A stretch of DNA of 64,000 nucleotides from Acinetobacter rathckeae (GTDB lineage: Bacteria; Pseudomonadota; Gammaproteobacteria; Pseudomonadales; Moraxellaceae): assembly GCF_015627125.1 (NCBI RefSeq), contig NZ_VTDO01000007.1:42466-106465 (forward strand), read 5' to 3'. Below, piece by piece: positions 21,321 through 30,106 of this stretch; positions within the stretch are counted from its first letter, which is position 1; each line of letters begins with the position of its first letter. The notes beneath the pieces were generated by a model. It searched no databases. It worked only from the letters and a program-made list of their open reading frames with translations, and was not told the origin of the DNA. The position numbers were made by a program, and so were the translations under genes.

Positions 21321-21349
21321 GCACAGTGGGCTTTGCTTTTTCTGTGCAA

Positions 21350-21374
21350 AAAGGGCGGATACACGCCCTTTTTT
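21350..21374 (+). terminator. Second terminator before rimP
   Basis: AAAGGGCG and CGCCCTTT with loop GATACA are followed by TTTT. With the previous hairpin it forms a double terminator, so rimP probably has its own promoter within 21375-21485. Confidence 0.75.
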
Positions 21375-21485
21375 AATGGTCGTTATGTTGTGTAGACATC
21401 AATTCGTCAACAATACATGCTTCACTACATACAGGTAGGTTGGTACAAAAGCCAACTGTTGCATTGCATAAAATGATGAGAGTAC

Positions 21486-22010
21486 ATGAAATTATCAAAC
21501 AAAAATCAAGCGCTACAAGATCTCATTGCACCTGCGGTAGCAGCATGTAATGTTGAACTATGGGGTATTGAATTTTTACCGCAAGGTAAGCGTTCAATGC
21601 TACGTATTTATATAGATCGACCTGATCAAGTCGATCAAATAGAAGCCCCTGAAGATGAAAATACCGACGACAAAGGTCGTGGCATTGGTGTTCAAGATTG
21701 TGTAAATGTGACAAAGCAAGTCGGCGCAATTTTAGATGTACATGACCCTATTTCTGGTGAATATTCTCTTGAAGTATCTTCACCTGGGTGGGATCGTCCA
21801 TTTTTTCAACTTACTCAAATGCCAGCATATATTGGCCAACAAATCGCTTTACGTTTAATTGCTGCTGTTGAAAATCGCCGTAAATTTCAAGCGAAACTGG
21901 TTGCTGTTGATCTTGAAAATGAAACGATTCAAGTAGAAGTGGAAAAGCAACACGTTATTGAAATTGATAGTCAAAATATCGACAAGGCCAATTTGGTATA
22001 TCAAGACTAA
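21486..22010 (+). CDS. rimP: Ribosome maturation factor RimP
   Basis: RimP assists late assembly of the 30S subunit. The 174-aa product shows [20 protein letters not shown], the loop [25 protein letters not shown] and the diagnostic [17 protein letters not shown]-terminal SH3-like domain follows. The family N-terminal domain has an insert rich in Asp/Glu ([12 protein letters not shown]). It is the first gene of the conserved rimP-nusA-infB-rbfA operon. Confidence 0.96.
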   Translation: MKLSNKNQALQDLIAPAVAACNVELWGIEFLPQGKRSMLRIYIDRPDQVDQIEAPEDENTDDKGRGIGVQDCVNVTKQVGAILDVHDPISGEYSLEVSSPGWDRPFFQLTQMPAYIGQQIALRLIAAVENRRKFQAKLVAVDLENETIQVEVEKQHVIEIDSQNIDKANLVYQD

Positions 22011-22043
22011 ATTATTAAGAAAATTTGAAAGTATAGGTGACTT

Positions 22044-23528
22044 ATGGGTCGTGAAATTCTTACCGTTGCAGAAACGGTTAGTAACGAAAAGGGTGTTAGC
22101 CGCGAAGCCATCTTTGAGGCACTAGAACAGGCATTAGTGGCTGCAACTAAAAAGAAGTTTTACGAAGGCACAAACTCTGAAGAAGCACAACTACGTGTAG
22201 AAATTGATCGTAAAACAGGTGAGTATCGTACATTTCGTCAGTGGGAAGTTGTTGCTGATGAAGACCATGAAATGCCAGCATGCCAAGATGCAATTTCAGA
22301 TCTAGACCCTACGAAATGTTCAATTGGTGATATTCGTGAGTTAGAAGTTGAGTCGATTGAGTTTGGACGAATTGCTGCACAAATTGCAAAACAAGTGATT
22401 GTACAGAAAATTCGTGAAGCTGAGCGTGCATTGATTGCTGATGCGTATATGTCTAAAGTCGGTGAGCTTATTTATGGTGAAGTGAAAAAACAAACCAAAG
22501 ATGGCTACATTATCGACTTAGGTGATAACGCAGAAGGTTATTTGGCGCGTGAAGAAACGATTCCAAAAGAGAACTTACGTCCAAAACAGCGTTTAAGTGC
22601 AATTTTGTATGAAGTAAACCGCGAAGGTCGAGGTGCACAATTATTGCTATCTCGTTCTAGACCAGAGATGTTAAAGGCACTGATTAAGAAAGAAGTTCCT
22701 GAAATCTCAGAAGAAATTATTGAAATTAAAGCGGCCACACGCCAAGCAGGTGTGCGTGCTAAAATTGCAGTAAAAACCAATGATCACCGTATAGACCCTG
22801 TAGGTGCATGTATTGGTATGCGTGGTACACGTATTCAATCGGTACAACAAGAACTCAATGGCGAACGTATTGATGTTGTTGTATGGTCAGATGACCCTGC
22901 ACAATATATTGCTAGTGCACTTGAGCCAGCAGATGTCTCTGGTATTGTGATTGATGAAGACATGCGTACAGCAGATATTATTTTTGCGACAAGCGAACAA
23001 CTTGCACGTGCGATTGGTTCACAAGGGCAAAATGTCCGTCTTGCATCAGACTTGACAGGCTATAAGCTTGATATGATGCTTGAGGAAGACTACCATGCTC
23101 GTCAACAAAATGAAGCGCAACAGTATTTAGACATGTTTGTAACGCGTTTAGATATTGATGAAAACTTGGCTGTTGCATTGGTTGAAATGGGCTTTACTTC
23201 ACTTGATGAAGTGGCGTATGTGCCTGCAGAAACATTCAATGAAATTGACTTAGATGCTGAAACTGTTGAACTTTTACAGAGTCGAGCGAAAGAAGTTGCT
23301 TTGGCAGATGCGTTAAAAGAGCAAGAAAATATTCAAGAGCCAAGCGATGAATTATTGAATATGGAAGGCGTAACGAAGCAAATCGCGTATGCACTTGCAA
23401 GCCGTGGCATTGTAACAATAGATGACCTTGCAGATCAGGCCACTGACGATATCTCAGATATTGAAGGTCTTGATGACAAACAAGCAGGTCAATTAATTAT
23501 GAAAGCCAGAGAATCATGGTTTAACTAG
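22044..23528 (+). CDS. nusA: Transcription termination/antitermination factor NusA
   Basis: NusA binds RNA polymerase and modulates pausing, termination and antitermination. The 494-aa protein has the N-terminal polymerase-binding domain, an S1 domain (about residues 135-200), two KH domains (DPVGACIGMRGTRIQSV and AIGSQGQNVRLASDL) and two C-terminal acidic repeats with helix-hairpin-helix features (LVEMGFTSLDEVAYV, ALASRGIVTIDDLA). Length is typical of gammaproteobacteria. It lies 33 nt after rimP. Confidence 0.98.
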   Translation: MGREILTVAETVSNEKGVSREAIFEALEQALVAATKKKFYEGTNSEEAQLRVEIDRKTGEYRTFRQWEVVADEDHEMPACQDAISDLDPTKCSIGDIRELEVESIEFGRIAAQIAKQVIVQKIREAERALIADAYMSKVGELIYGEVKKQTKDGYIIDLGDNAEGYLAREETIPKENLRPKQRLSAILYEVNREGRGAQLLLSRSRPEMLKALIKKEVPEISEEIIEIKAATRQAGVRAKIAVKTNDHRIDPVGACIGMRGTRIQSVQQELNGERIDVVVWSDDPAQYIASALEPADVSGIVIDEDMRTADIIFATSEQLARAIGSQGQNVRLASDLTGYKLDMMLEEDYHARQQNEAQQYLDMFVTRLDIDENLAVALVEMGFTSLDEVAYVPAETFNEIDLDAETVELLQSRAKEVALADALKEQENIQEPSDELLNMEGVTKQIAYALASRGIVTIDDLADQATDDISDIEGLDDKQAGQLIMKARESWFN

Positions 23529-23538
23529 GAGGTATTAA

Positions 23539-26241
23539 ATGACGGACAAGTCGATTAAAGAATTGGCGAAAAATGTGGGACGTCCTGTTGAGAAGCTCCT
23601 AGAGCAAGTTCGTGATGCGGGATTGCCACAAAAAAACGCTGATGATACGCTTACAATAGAACAGCAAAATACCCTCGTAAACCATCTTAAAAAAGTACAT
23701 GGTCAAGACGAAGGCAATGCAGGAAAAATTACCTTGAAACGTAAAACCACCAGTACAGCAAAAGTTGCAAGTACCTCTGGTAAGCCTAAAACTATTAATG
23801 TAGAAGTACGCAAAAAGCATACTTTTACCAAGCCTGATACAAAGCAATTGGCTGCTGAAGCGGCTGCAAAAGCTAAAACTGATGCAGACAAGCTAAAAGA
23901 AATGGCAAAAGCTGTAAAGTCTGATGCTAAAGAAAGTAAGCCTGTTGTTGAAAACAAAGCCAATGCAACGCTTGAAGCGATGCGTGCAGCACAAGCACAA
24001 AAGAAAGAGCAAGTGACGACTTCTTCTAAAGCTGCTGTTGTTGTGAAAAAACGTAATGGTGCAGTGGTTCGTCCAAATACTAAGCCAACAGTCAATGCTG
24101 CTGAGAAAAAAGCACGTCAGGAACAAGAAGCACAGCTTCGTGCAACTGAAGAAGCTGTACGTCGTAAAGCAGCTGAAGAAGCACAGCAACGTACACTTGA
24201 ACAAATGCGTAAAATGGCATCTAAATATACGAATGATGATACTAAAACCATTCGTGTAGTCGATGATGCCCCAATTGCTGCAGGCCTTGTTGGTCAAGCG
24301 TATGAAGAATCTTTCAAGAAAGAAGACCGTGAAATTAAGCGTGGTGGTAGTACTAAAGACACCCGTGGTCAAAAGAAAGGTCGTAATGGGCAAGAAGAGC
24401 AAAGCTTTAGCAAAAACCATCATAAACGTGGTTTAAAAACCAGTGCTTCAAATAAGCATGGTTTTGAAAAACCAGTTAAAAAACAAGTATATGATGTTGA
24501 AATTGGCGAAACCATTATTGTTGGCGATCTTGCTCAAAAGATGGCTATTAAGGTTCGCGAAGTGATTAAAATGCTCATGAAAATGGGTGAGTTAGTCAAT
24601 GAAAATCAAGCGATTGACCAAGAAACAGCATCTTTAGTGGTTGAAGAAATGGGGCATAACCCTGTTCTTGTGTCTGATACTGCAACAGAAGACAACCTGT
24701 TAGAGCAAGCAGAGCAAGCACGTGGTGAATTGACCGTTCGTCCACCAGTTGTGACCATTATGGGGCACGTTGACCATGGTAAAACGTCATTGCTTGACCG
24801 TATTCGTCGTGCAAAAGTAGCTGCAGGCGAAGCAGGTGGTATTACACAGCACATTGGTGCATATCATGTTGAAACAGACAAAGGCATTATTACTTTCTTA
24901 GATACACCAGGACACGCAGCGTTTACATCAATGCGTTCACGTGGTGCAAAAGCAACAGATATCGTAGTATTGGTTGTTGCCGCTGATGATGGTGTAATGC
25001 CACAAACTGCTGAAGCAATTGACCATGCACGTGCTGCAGGTACACCAATTATTGTTGCTATGAACAAGATGGACAAAGAATCTGCTGACCCAGATCGCGT
25101 TCTGAATGAATTAACAGCAAAAGAAATTGTGCCAGAGCAATGGGGTGGTGATGTTGCCGTTGCGAAAGTGTCTGCACACACAGGTGAAGGTATTGATGAG
25201 CTATTGGACTTGATCTCAATTCAAGCTGAACTCATGGAATTACAAGCATCAGCAAAAGGTGCTGCACAAGGTGTAGTCATCGAAGCACGTGTTGATAAAG
25301 GACGCGGTGCAGTGACTTCTATTCTTGTACAAAACGGTACATTAAATGTAGGTGACTTGGTACTTGCTGGTTCATCTTATGGTCGTGTACGTGCGATGTC
25401 TGATGAAAATGGCGTTCGTATTAAATCTGCAGGTCCTTCTATTCCAGTAGAAATTTTAGGACTACCAGAAGCACCAATGGCAGGTGATGAAGTCCTTGTT
25501 GTAAACGACGAGAAAAAAGCACGTGAAGTTGCAGATGCACGTATGACCCGTGAACGTCAAAAGCGTTTAGAGCGTGCAAGTGCAATGCGTCTAGAGAACC
25601 TCATGTCTTCTATGGGTAAAAAAGAAGTTCCAACGGTGAATATCGTACTTAAAACTGATGTTCGTGGTTCTTTAGAAGCACTACAAACAGCATTGTATGA
25701 CCTTGCAACTGATGAAGTGAAAGTACGTGTGATTGGTTCTGGTGTTGGTGCAATTACAGAGTCTGATGTCACTTTAGCTGAATCATCAGATGCAGTATTA
25801 CTTGGCTTTAACGTACGTGCAGATACAACAGCACGTCAAAAAGCAGATCAAGATGAAATTGATATTCGTTACTATAGCGTGATTTATCAGCTCATTGATG
25901 ATGTGAAAAATGCCATGAGTGGTAAACTTGCTCCAGAACATCGTGAAACGATTCTTGGTGTGGCGCAAGTACGTGAAGTCTTCCATTCAAGTAAGTTTGG
26001 TGCTGCTGCTGGTTGTATGGTGATGGAAGGTGTGATTCATCGTAATAAACCGATCCGTATCTTGCGTGATGATGTTGTGATTTTCCAAGGTGAGCTTGAA
26101 TCACTACGTCGTTATAAAGATGTAGTTGAAGAAGTACGTGCAGGTATGGAATGTGGTCTAGCTGTTAAGGGCTATAAAGATATTAAAGCCTTAGACAAAA
26201 TTGAAGTATATGATGTACAAATTATTAAGCGGAGCCTTTAA
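23539..26241 (+). CDS. infB: Translation initiation factor IF-2
   Basis: IF-2 is the GTPase that brings initiator tRNA to the 30S subunit. The 900-aa protein has an N-terminal IF2_N domain (residues 1-52), a long Lys/Ala/Glu-rich linker, a second IF2_N-type domain, and the G domain. The G domain contains GHVDHGKTS (about residues 409-417), DTPGHAAF and NKMD. Beta-barrel and C-terminal tRNA-binding domains follow. The ribosome-binding site AGGAGGT is strong. It starts 10 nt after nusA. Confidence 0.98.
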   Translation: MTDKSIKELAKNVGRPVEKLLEQVRDAGLPQKNADDTLTIEQQNTLVNHLKKVHGQDEGNAGKITLKRKTTSTAKVASTSGKPKTINVEVRKKHTFTKPDTKQLAAEAAAKAKTDADKLKEMAKAVKSDAKESKPVVENKANATLEAMRAAQAQKKEQVTTSSKAAVVVKKRNGAVVRPNTKPTVNAAEKKARQEQEAQLRATEEAVRRKAAEEAQQRTLEQMRKMASKYTNDDTKTIRVVDDAPIAAGLVGQAYEESFKKEDREIKRGGSTKDTRGQKKGRNGQEEQSFSKNHHKRGLKTSASNKHGFEKPVKKQVYDVEIGETIIVGDLAQKMAIKVREVIKMLMKMGELVNENQAIDQETASLVVEEMGHNPVLVSDTATEDNLLEQAEQARGELTVRPPVVTIMGHVDHGKTSLLDRIRRAKVAAGEAGGITQHIGAYHVETDKGIITFLDTPGHAAFTSMRSRGAKATDIVVLVVAADDGVMPQTAEAIDHARAAGTPIIVAMNKMDKESADPDRVLNELTAKEIVPEQWGGDVAVAKVSAHTGEGIDELLDLISIQAELMELQASAKGAAQGVVIEARVDKGRGAVTSILVQNGTLNVGDLVLAGSSYGRVRAMSDENGVRIKSAGPSIPVEILGLPEAPMAGDEVLVVNDEKKAREVADARMTRERQKRLERASAMRLENLMSSMGKKEVPTVNIVLKTDVRGSLEALQTALYDLATDEVKVRVIGSGVGAITESDVTLAESSDAVLLGFNVRADTTARQKADQDEIDIRYYSVIYQLIDDVKNAMSGKLAPEHRETILGVAQVREVFHSSKFGAAAGCMVMEGVIHRNKPIRILRDDVVIFQGELESLRRYKDVVEEVRAGMECGLAVKGYKDIKALDKIEVYDVQIIKRSL

Positions 26242-26244
26242 TTT

Positions 26245-26643
26245 ATGGCAGGTAGTCAGCGTTTAAAACGTATGGCAGACTCAGTTCAGCGAGAAGTCGC
26301 TGAACTGATTCGTCAGGAGTTAAAAGACCCTCGCTTAGGTGGTTACGTGACCATTTCTGCTGTGAAAGTAAGCCCAGATTTGGGTTATGCTGAAATTTAT
26401 GTCACAGTGATGGGACGTGAGCTTGGCGATGAACAGACTGAAGAAGCAAATAAAGAGACGCTAAATGTGTTAAATAAAGCGTCTGGATTTTTGCGTCAAG
26501 AGTTGAGTCGACGCATTAAGACAAGAGTCACGCCACGTTTACGTTTTCATTATGATAAAACCAATGCATATGGTAACTATATGTTTGATTTAATCGAAGA
26601 AGCGGTAAAAGACCTACCTGAGCGTAAAAAAGAGCAAGATTAA
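26245..26643 (+). CDS. rbfA: 30S ribosome-binding factor RbfA
   Basis: RbfA is a small KH-fold protein needed for 16S rRNA 5' processing and 30S maturation. The 132-aa sequence has the expected RLKRMADSVQREVAELIRQE start and ELSRRIKTRVTPRLRFHYD core. It begins 3 nt after infB and ends the operon at a terminator. truB, which often follows, is absent here because a convergent antiporter operon begins. Confidence 0.97.
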   Translation: MAGSQRLKRMADSVQREVAELIRQELKDPRLGGYVTISAVKVSPDLGYAEIYVTVMGRELGDEQTEEANKETLNVLNKASGFLRQELSRRIKTRVTPRLRFHYDKTNAYGNYMFDLIEEAVKDLPERKKEQD

Positions 26644-26650
26644 TACAATA

Positions 26651-26678
26651 AAAAAGCCACTTTCTAGTGGCTTTTTTA
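26651..26678 (+). terminator. Terminator after rbfA, probably bidirectional
   Basis: AAAAAGCCACT and AGTGGCTTTTT with loop TTCT form a perfect stem with A and T runs on both sides. It can serve rbfA and the convergent mnhG. Confidence 0.9.
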
Positions 26679-26690
26679 TATGTGCTTTTC

Positions 26691-27107
26691 TTATTGATTT
26701 GGCTTATTGGTTGGTTGGTTCGAGAGTTTGTTGTTCACATCACGCGTTGAAAACTTAGTTTTAGACCATGGTAAAGGGCGTTGAATGGTTTCAGGTACAT
26801 CGCCACTTAGTGAACGCAGTTTTAAGTGAAGTGCTGCTTGTGCCATCAGGTTGGCAGATACAGGTGCACTAATAAAAGCCAATAGTGTAATAATTAATTC
26901 AGCAAATCCAAAATGATGATGAAAGGCCGAATAGATCATTGCAGCAATTAAAAAACTGCCTAAGCCTAAAGTACTTGATTTGGTTGGTGCATGTAAACGA
27001 GTAAACAAGTCGGGTAGGCGAATCATGCCAATACCGCCAGTCAGCATAAAAAAGCTACCTAGCAGTAAGAAGAATGACACACAAATTTCCATGATAAGTT
27101 GCATCAT
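26691..27107 (-). CDS. mnhG: CPA3 cation/H+ antiporter subunit G
   Basis: This is the small membrane subunit G of the Mrp/Mnh/Pha antiporter. Three hydrophobic helices are visible, with the diagnostic stretch FFMLTGGIGMIRLPDLFTRLHAP-like loop (about residues 18-40) and STLGLGSFL. The C-terminus is a polar tail of about 40 residues. It is the last gene of the operon, 7 nt after mnhF. Confidence 0.93.
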   Translation of the reverse strand: MMQLIMEICVSFFLLLGSFFMLTGGIGMIRLPDLFTRLHAPTKSSTLGLGSFLIAAMIYSAFHHHFGFAELIITLLAFISAPVSANLMAQAALHLKLRSLSGDVPETIQRPLPWSKTKFSTRDVNNKLSNQPTNKPNQ

Positions 27108-27114
27108 TTACTCC

Positions 27115-27390
27115 TTAATCTATCACATGGCCACTGGTAAAGTATCTAGCCAGTGCAACTGTTGAAATGAAACTTAGCATAGAAATAAACAACGCGCCTT
27201 CAAAGAGAAGGTTCGTTGCCCAATAAATACCAAGTACAATAATAAGTCCAGATGTGTTTAAAAATAATGTATCAAGTGCCAAAAGCCGATCAACAATAGA
27301 TGGCCCAGTGACCATGCGAACAAGGCACAACAGCATAGAAATTGTGATCATGGTGAGACAAATTCCAAGTACATAAGGCAATATCATCAT
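27115..27390 (-). CDS. mnhF: CPA3 cation/H+ antiporter subunit F
   Basis: Subunit F is a 91-aa protein with three membrane helices and the conserved loop VTGPSIVDRLLALDTL. It overlaps mnhE by 4 nt, implying coupled translation. It works only as part of the multi-subunit antiporter. Confidence 0.93.
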   Translation of the reverse strand: MMILPYVLGICLTMITISMLLCLVRMVTGPSIVDRLLALDTLFLNTSGLIIVLGIYWATNLLFEGALFISMLSFISTVALARYFTSGHVID

Positions 27391-27908
27391 TGATTAACTC
27401 CTGTTTTTGCACTAAAAATTTGAATCAAAGGCTGTTCATAGCGTTGTTTAATGAGCTTAATCTCAGCATCTGGGTCTTTTGCATTGAGTGCATGAACTAA
27501 AATATCACCACGGGCTTGGTCTATGCCTGCACTGACTGTGCCTGGTGTTGTGGTAATAATCATTGCAAGTAATGAGTTAACTTGCTCATGTTTAGTTTCT
27601 AGTGGTATGCGGAACCATTTAGGTTCTAGGTTTTTTTTAGGCCCAAGTACAAGTTTAGCAACCACAAAGTTAGAAACAACTATGTCCCACAGTACGGTAA
27701 AAAATAAGTAGATGCTCGGTTGCCATTGAATATTTGGGGTGCGAGCAATAAATGGTGCTGAGAGTTTTGGAATAATAATTGCAATGAGACATGCGGTGAT
27801 TACCTCACTCAAAGCAATACTGTGATTGAGCATAAGCCAAATTAAGCCACACAGCACAGAAACAAAAGGGTGGGGCAACCAGCGTATAAGCAATGACTTT
27901 CTTTTCAT
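27387..27908 (-). CDS. mnhE: CPA3 cation/H+ antiporter subunit E
   Basis: Subunit E (173 aa) has N-terminal membrane helices followed by a cytoplasmic domain with the family segment ITTTPGTVSAGIDQARGDILVHAL. A basic N-terminus (MKRKSLLIRW) precedes the first helix. It abuts mnhD with no gap and overlaps mnhF by 4 nt. Confidence 0.93.
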   Translation of the reverse strand: MKRKSLLIRWLPHPFVSVLCGLIWLMLNHSIALSEVITACLIAIIIPKLSAPFIARTPNIQWQPSIYLFFTVLWDIVVSNFVVAKLVLGPKKNLEPKWFRIPLETKHEQVNSLLAMIITTTPGTVSAGIDQARGDILVHALNAKDPDAEIKLIKQRYEQPLIQIFSAKTGVNQ

Positions 27909-29732
27909 TTAAGGCTCCATTCGCTGTAGTTTTGCACCATCGTTGTTAATGGGTAAGGTGGTTGGTCTTAATAATTCTTGTTGCTGTTTTTCAATTTGCT
28001 CTTTTTTATATTGAGAAACATGCTCACCATTGAGTGTTTCTGGTGCAACAATATAAGGAATAAGGTGTGCATTTGGGTCCAAATTTTCACCTGCATATTT
28101 TGTTTCTGCAATATATTTTGAATCAAAAGGCTGGGTACTAATCACATTACCACGCGGGTCTTGCTTGAGTATGGCATTTTGATAAAACGATTGCTGTGAT
28201 AAATCGGTGCTTGCAGCCGCCAAATATTGCTGAATCGGACTGGCAAAAATAACATATGCGATCAGCATGATTAAGAAAAAATATACTGTGATGTCATAGC
28301 GTTTTGGTGAGCGTTCAGGCAGTGCTTGGTACTGTGCATATGCTTCATTTGCAGGATTGTTTTCTGGCTCACTGGCTTGCCAAAATAAAATGAACCCTGC
28401 TTTCACAAAAGCCAAGATACTGAGTAAACTCACTACTAATATAGTGATAATAATAGCGACTTGGTATGGATAGCCTGCAGTGGCCTGTAAAATAAAGACT
28501 TTACCTAAAAAGCCACTAAATGGTGGTAAACCTGCCATCATTAGGGCAATCAGAAAAAAGCAAATAGATAGGAGCGTATTTTGTTTCATGCGTGGTGCAA
28601 CTTTAAAGTGGTCTTTAAACTCACCTCGTTGTGCAGTAATCCACCCACAAAGTAAATAAAATGCTGCTCCCACAATGGTGCTATGAAACAGATAATATAG
28701 CCCTGCAGTCCATGAAGTGGGGCGGTCTATACCTAGAGCCACGCAGATTGTACCAAGTGACGATAAAATCATAAAACCAACAAAACGTCTTAAACGTATT
28801 GCACCTAATGCTCCAATTACGCCATAGAGTGAGCCAAGTAAGCCAAGTGCCAATAAAATATTAAATAAGGCAGTGTATTCTTGCTCAATAAAAAGTACGG
28901 AATTTACGCGTAAAATGGCATAAATACCCACTTTGGTCATGAGGGTAAATAAAGCAGCAACAGGTGTACTCGCCACAGCATAGGTTTTAGGTAACCAAAA
29001 ACCTAAAGGTAAGACTGCGGCTTTAATGGCAAATACAGTGAAGAGTAGATATGCACCTGCGGTCGCAAGCTGTTTTTGGTCTGCATGTAGTGTTGGCATA
29101 ATACGGGCCACATCAGCCATATTTAAACTGCCGACACTGGCATAAATTAAACCCAATGACACAAGAAAAATTGCACTGGCGACAAGGTTAATCACAACAT
29201 AGTGTATGCCCAGTTGAAAGCGTGCTTTACCTTGACCGTAAATGAGTAATACATACGATGACATGAGCAACACTTCAAAAAATACAAAGAGGTTGAACAA
29301 ATCACCTGTAAGGAATGCACCACATAAACCCATCAGTAAAAATTGTAGTAATGCATGGAAATAACGACCACGTAAGTCCCAGTCTGAGCTAGCAAACCAT
29401 AAAATAGGTAGTGCTAAAAGATAGGTGAGTAATAGCATAAAACCAGATAAACGGTCTAATACTAAAACAATCCCAAAAGGCGCAGACCATTGGCTGAGTG
29501 TATATACAAAAAGTTGGCCATGAGTACTTTGAATCACATAGCTAAGTGCCGTAATAAAACCTGCAATGGTTGCGGTATAGCTGATAAAGCGTCGCCATGG
29601 TTGAAGTTTATCTGTGAGTAGCTCTTCAGCACGGGGGTTGCCTAGTAGTAATAAAATAAAGCCAGCAAAGGCAGGAATCAGTATGCTAATAATTGGAGTT
29701 TGGGCATGCCAAAAATGTAAAAAGCTATTCAT
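27909..29732 (-). CDS. mnhD: CPA3 cation/H+ antiporter subunit D
   Basis: Subunit D is a large polytopic protein related to the NuoM/N proton-translocating subunits of complex I. The 607-aa product has about 14 helices, with the conserved DLFNLFVFFEVLLMSSYVLL glutamate and the Lys-containing KAAVLPLGFWLPKTYA. A hydrophilic C-terminal extension of about 100 residues (after residue 510) is longer than in many homologues but is seen in proteobacterial PhaD. It overlaps mnhC by 4 nt. Confidence 0.95.
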   Translation of the reverse strand: MNSFLHFWHAQTPIISILIPAFAGFILLLLGNPRAEELLTDKLQPWRRFISYTATIAGFITALSYVIQSTHGQLFVYTLSQWSAPFGIVLVLDRLSGFMLLLTYLLALPILWFASSDWDLRGRYFHALLQFLLMGLCGAFLTGDLFNLFVFFEVLLMSSYVLLIYGQGKARFQLGIHYVVINLVASAIFLVSLGLIYASVGSLNMADVARIMPTLHADQKQLATAGAYLLFTVFAIKAAVLPLGFWLPKTYAVASTPVAALFTLMTKVGIYAILRVNSVLFIEQEYTALFNILLALGLLGSLYGVIGALGAIRLRRFVGFMILSSLGTICVALGIDRPTSWTAGLYYLFHSTIVGAAFYLLCGWITAQRGEFKDHFKVAPRMKQNTLLSICFFLIALMMAGLPPFSGFLGKVFILQATAGYPYQVAIIITILVVSLLSILAFVKAGFILFWQASEPENNPANEAYAQYQALPERSPKRYDITVYFFLIMLIAYVIFASPIQQYLAAASTDLSQQSFYQNAILKQDPRGNVISTQPFDSKYIAETKYAGENLDPNAHLIPYIVAPETLNGEHVSQYKKEQIEKQQQELLRPTTLPINNDGAKLQRMEP

Positions 29733-30100
29733 GAGGCTTTGTCCTCATTTGGGTCATCTGCCAATTCGGTGATTTCTTTAGAGTCGACATGGTCTGTACC
29801 AGATTCATAGCGACTGCGTAGTGCTAACTGTACAATAAAAGCAGTGGTTGCAAAGCCGATTACAATTGCGGTGAGTACCAGTGCTTGGGGGAGTGGGTCA
29901 GTCACAGAGGTGGTTTCTGTGAGTATGGCTGGTGAGTTAATATGTACTCGACCTGTGGCAAATAAAAATAAATTTACCCCATAACCAAGCATGGCCAAGC
30001 CAAGCACCACAGGAAATGTTCTGGCACGTAAAATTAAATAAATGCCAGTTGCAAATAGTAATCCAATCGCGGATGCCATTAACAGTTCAATACTAATCAT
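29729..30100 (-). CDS. mnhC: CPA3 cation/H+ antiporter subunit C
   Basis: Subunit C resembles NuoK of complex I. It is 123 aa, with three helices, the segment PQALVLTAIVIGFATTAF and an acidic C-terminal tail (KEITELADDPNEDKAS). It lies 6 nt after the fused subunit A/B gene. Confidence 0.94.
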   Translation of the reverse strand: MISIELLMASAIGLLFATGIYLILRARTFPVVLGLAMLGYGVNLFLFATGRVHINSPAILTETTSVTDPLPQALVLTAIVIGFATTAFIVQLALRSRYESGTDHVDSKEITELADDPNEDKAS

Positions 30101-30106
30101 CTTGGC

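Noticed and set aside
23893..24423. A 176-codon minus-strand frame in infB
   Set aside because: It mirrors the Lys/Ala-rich IF-2 linker, giving a Phe/Cys/Leu-rich product of no plausible function.
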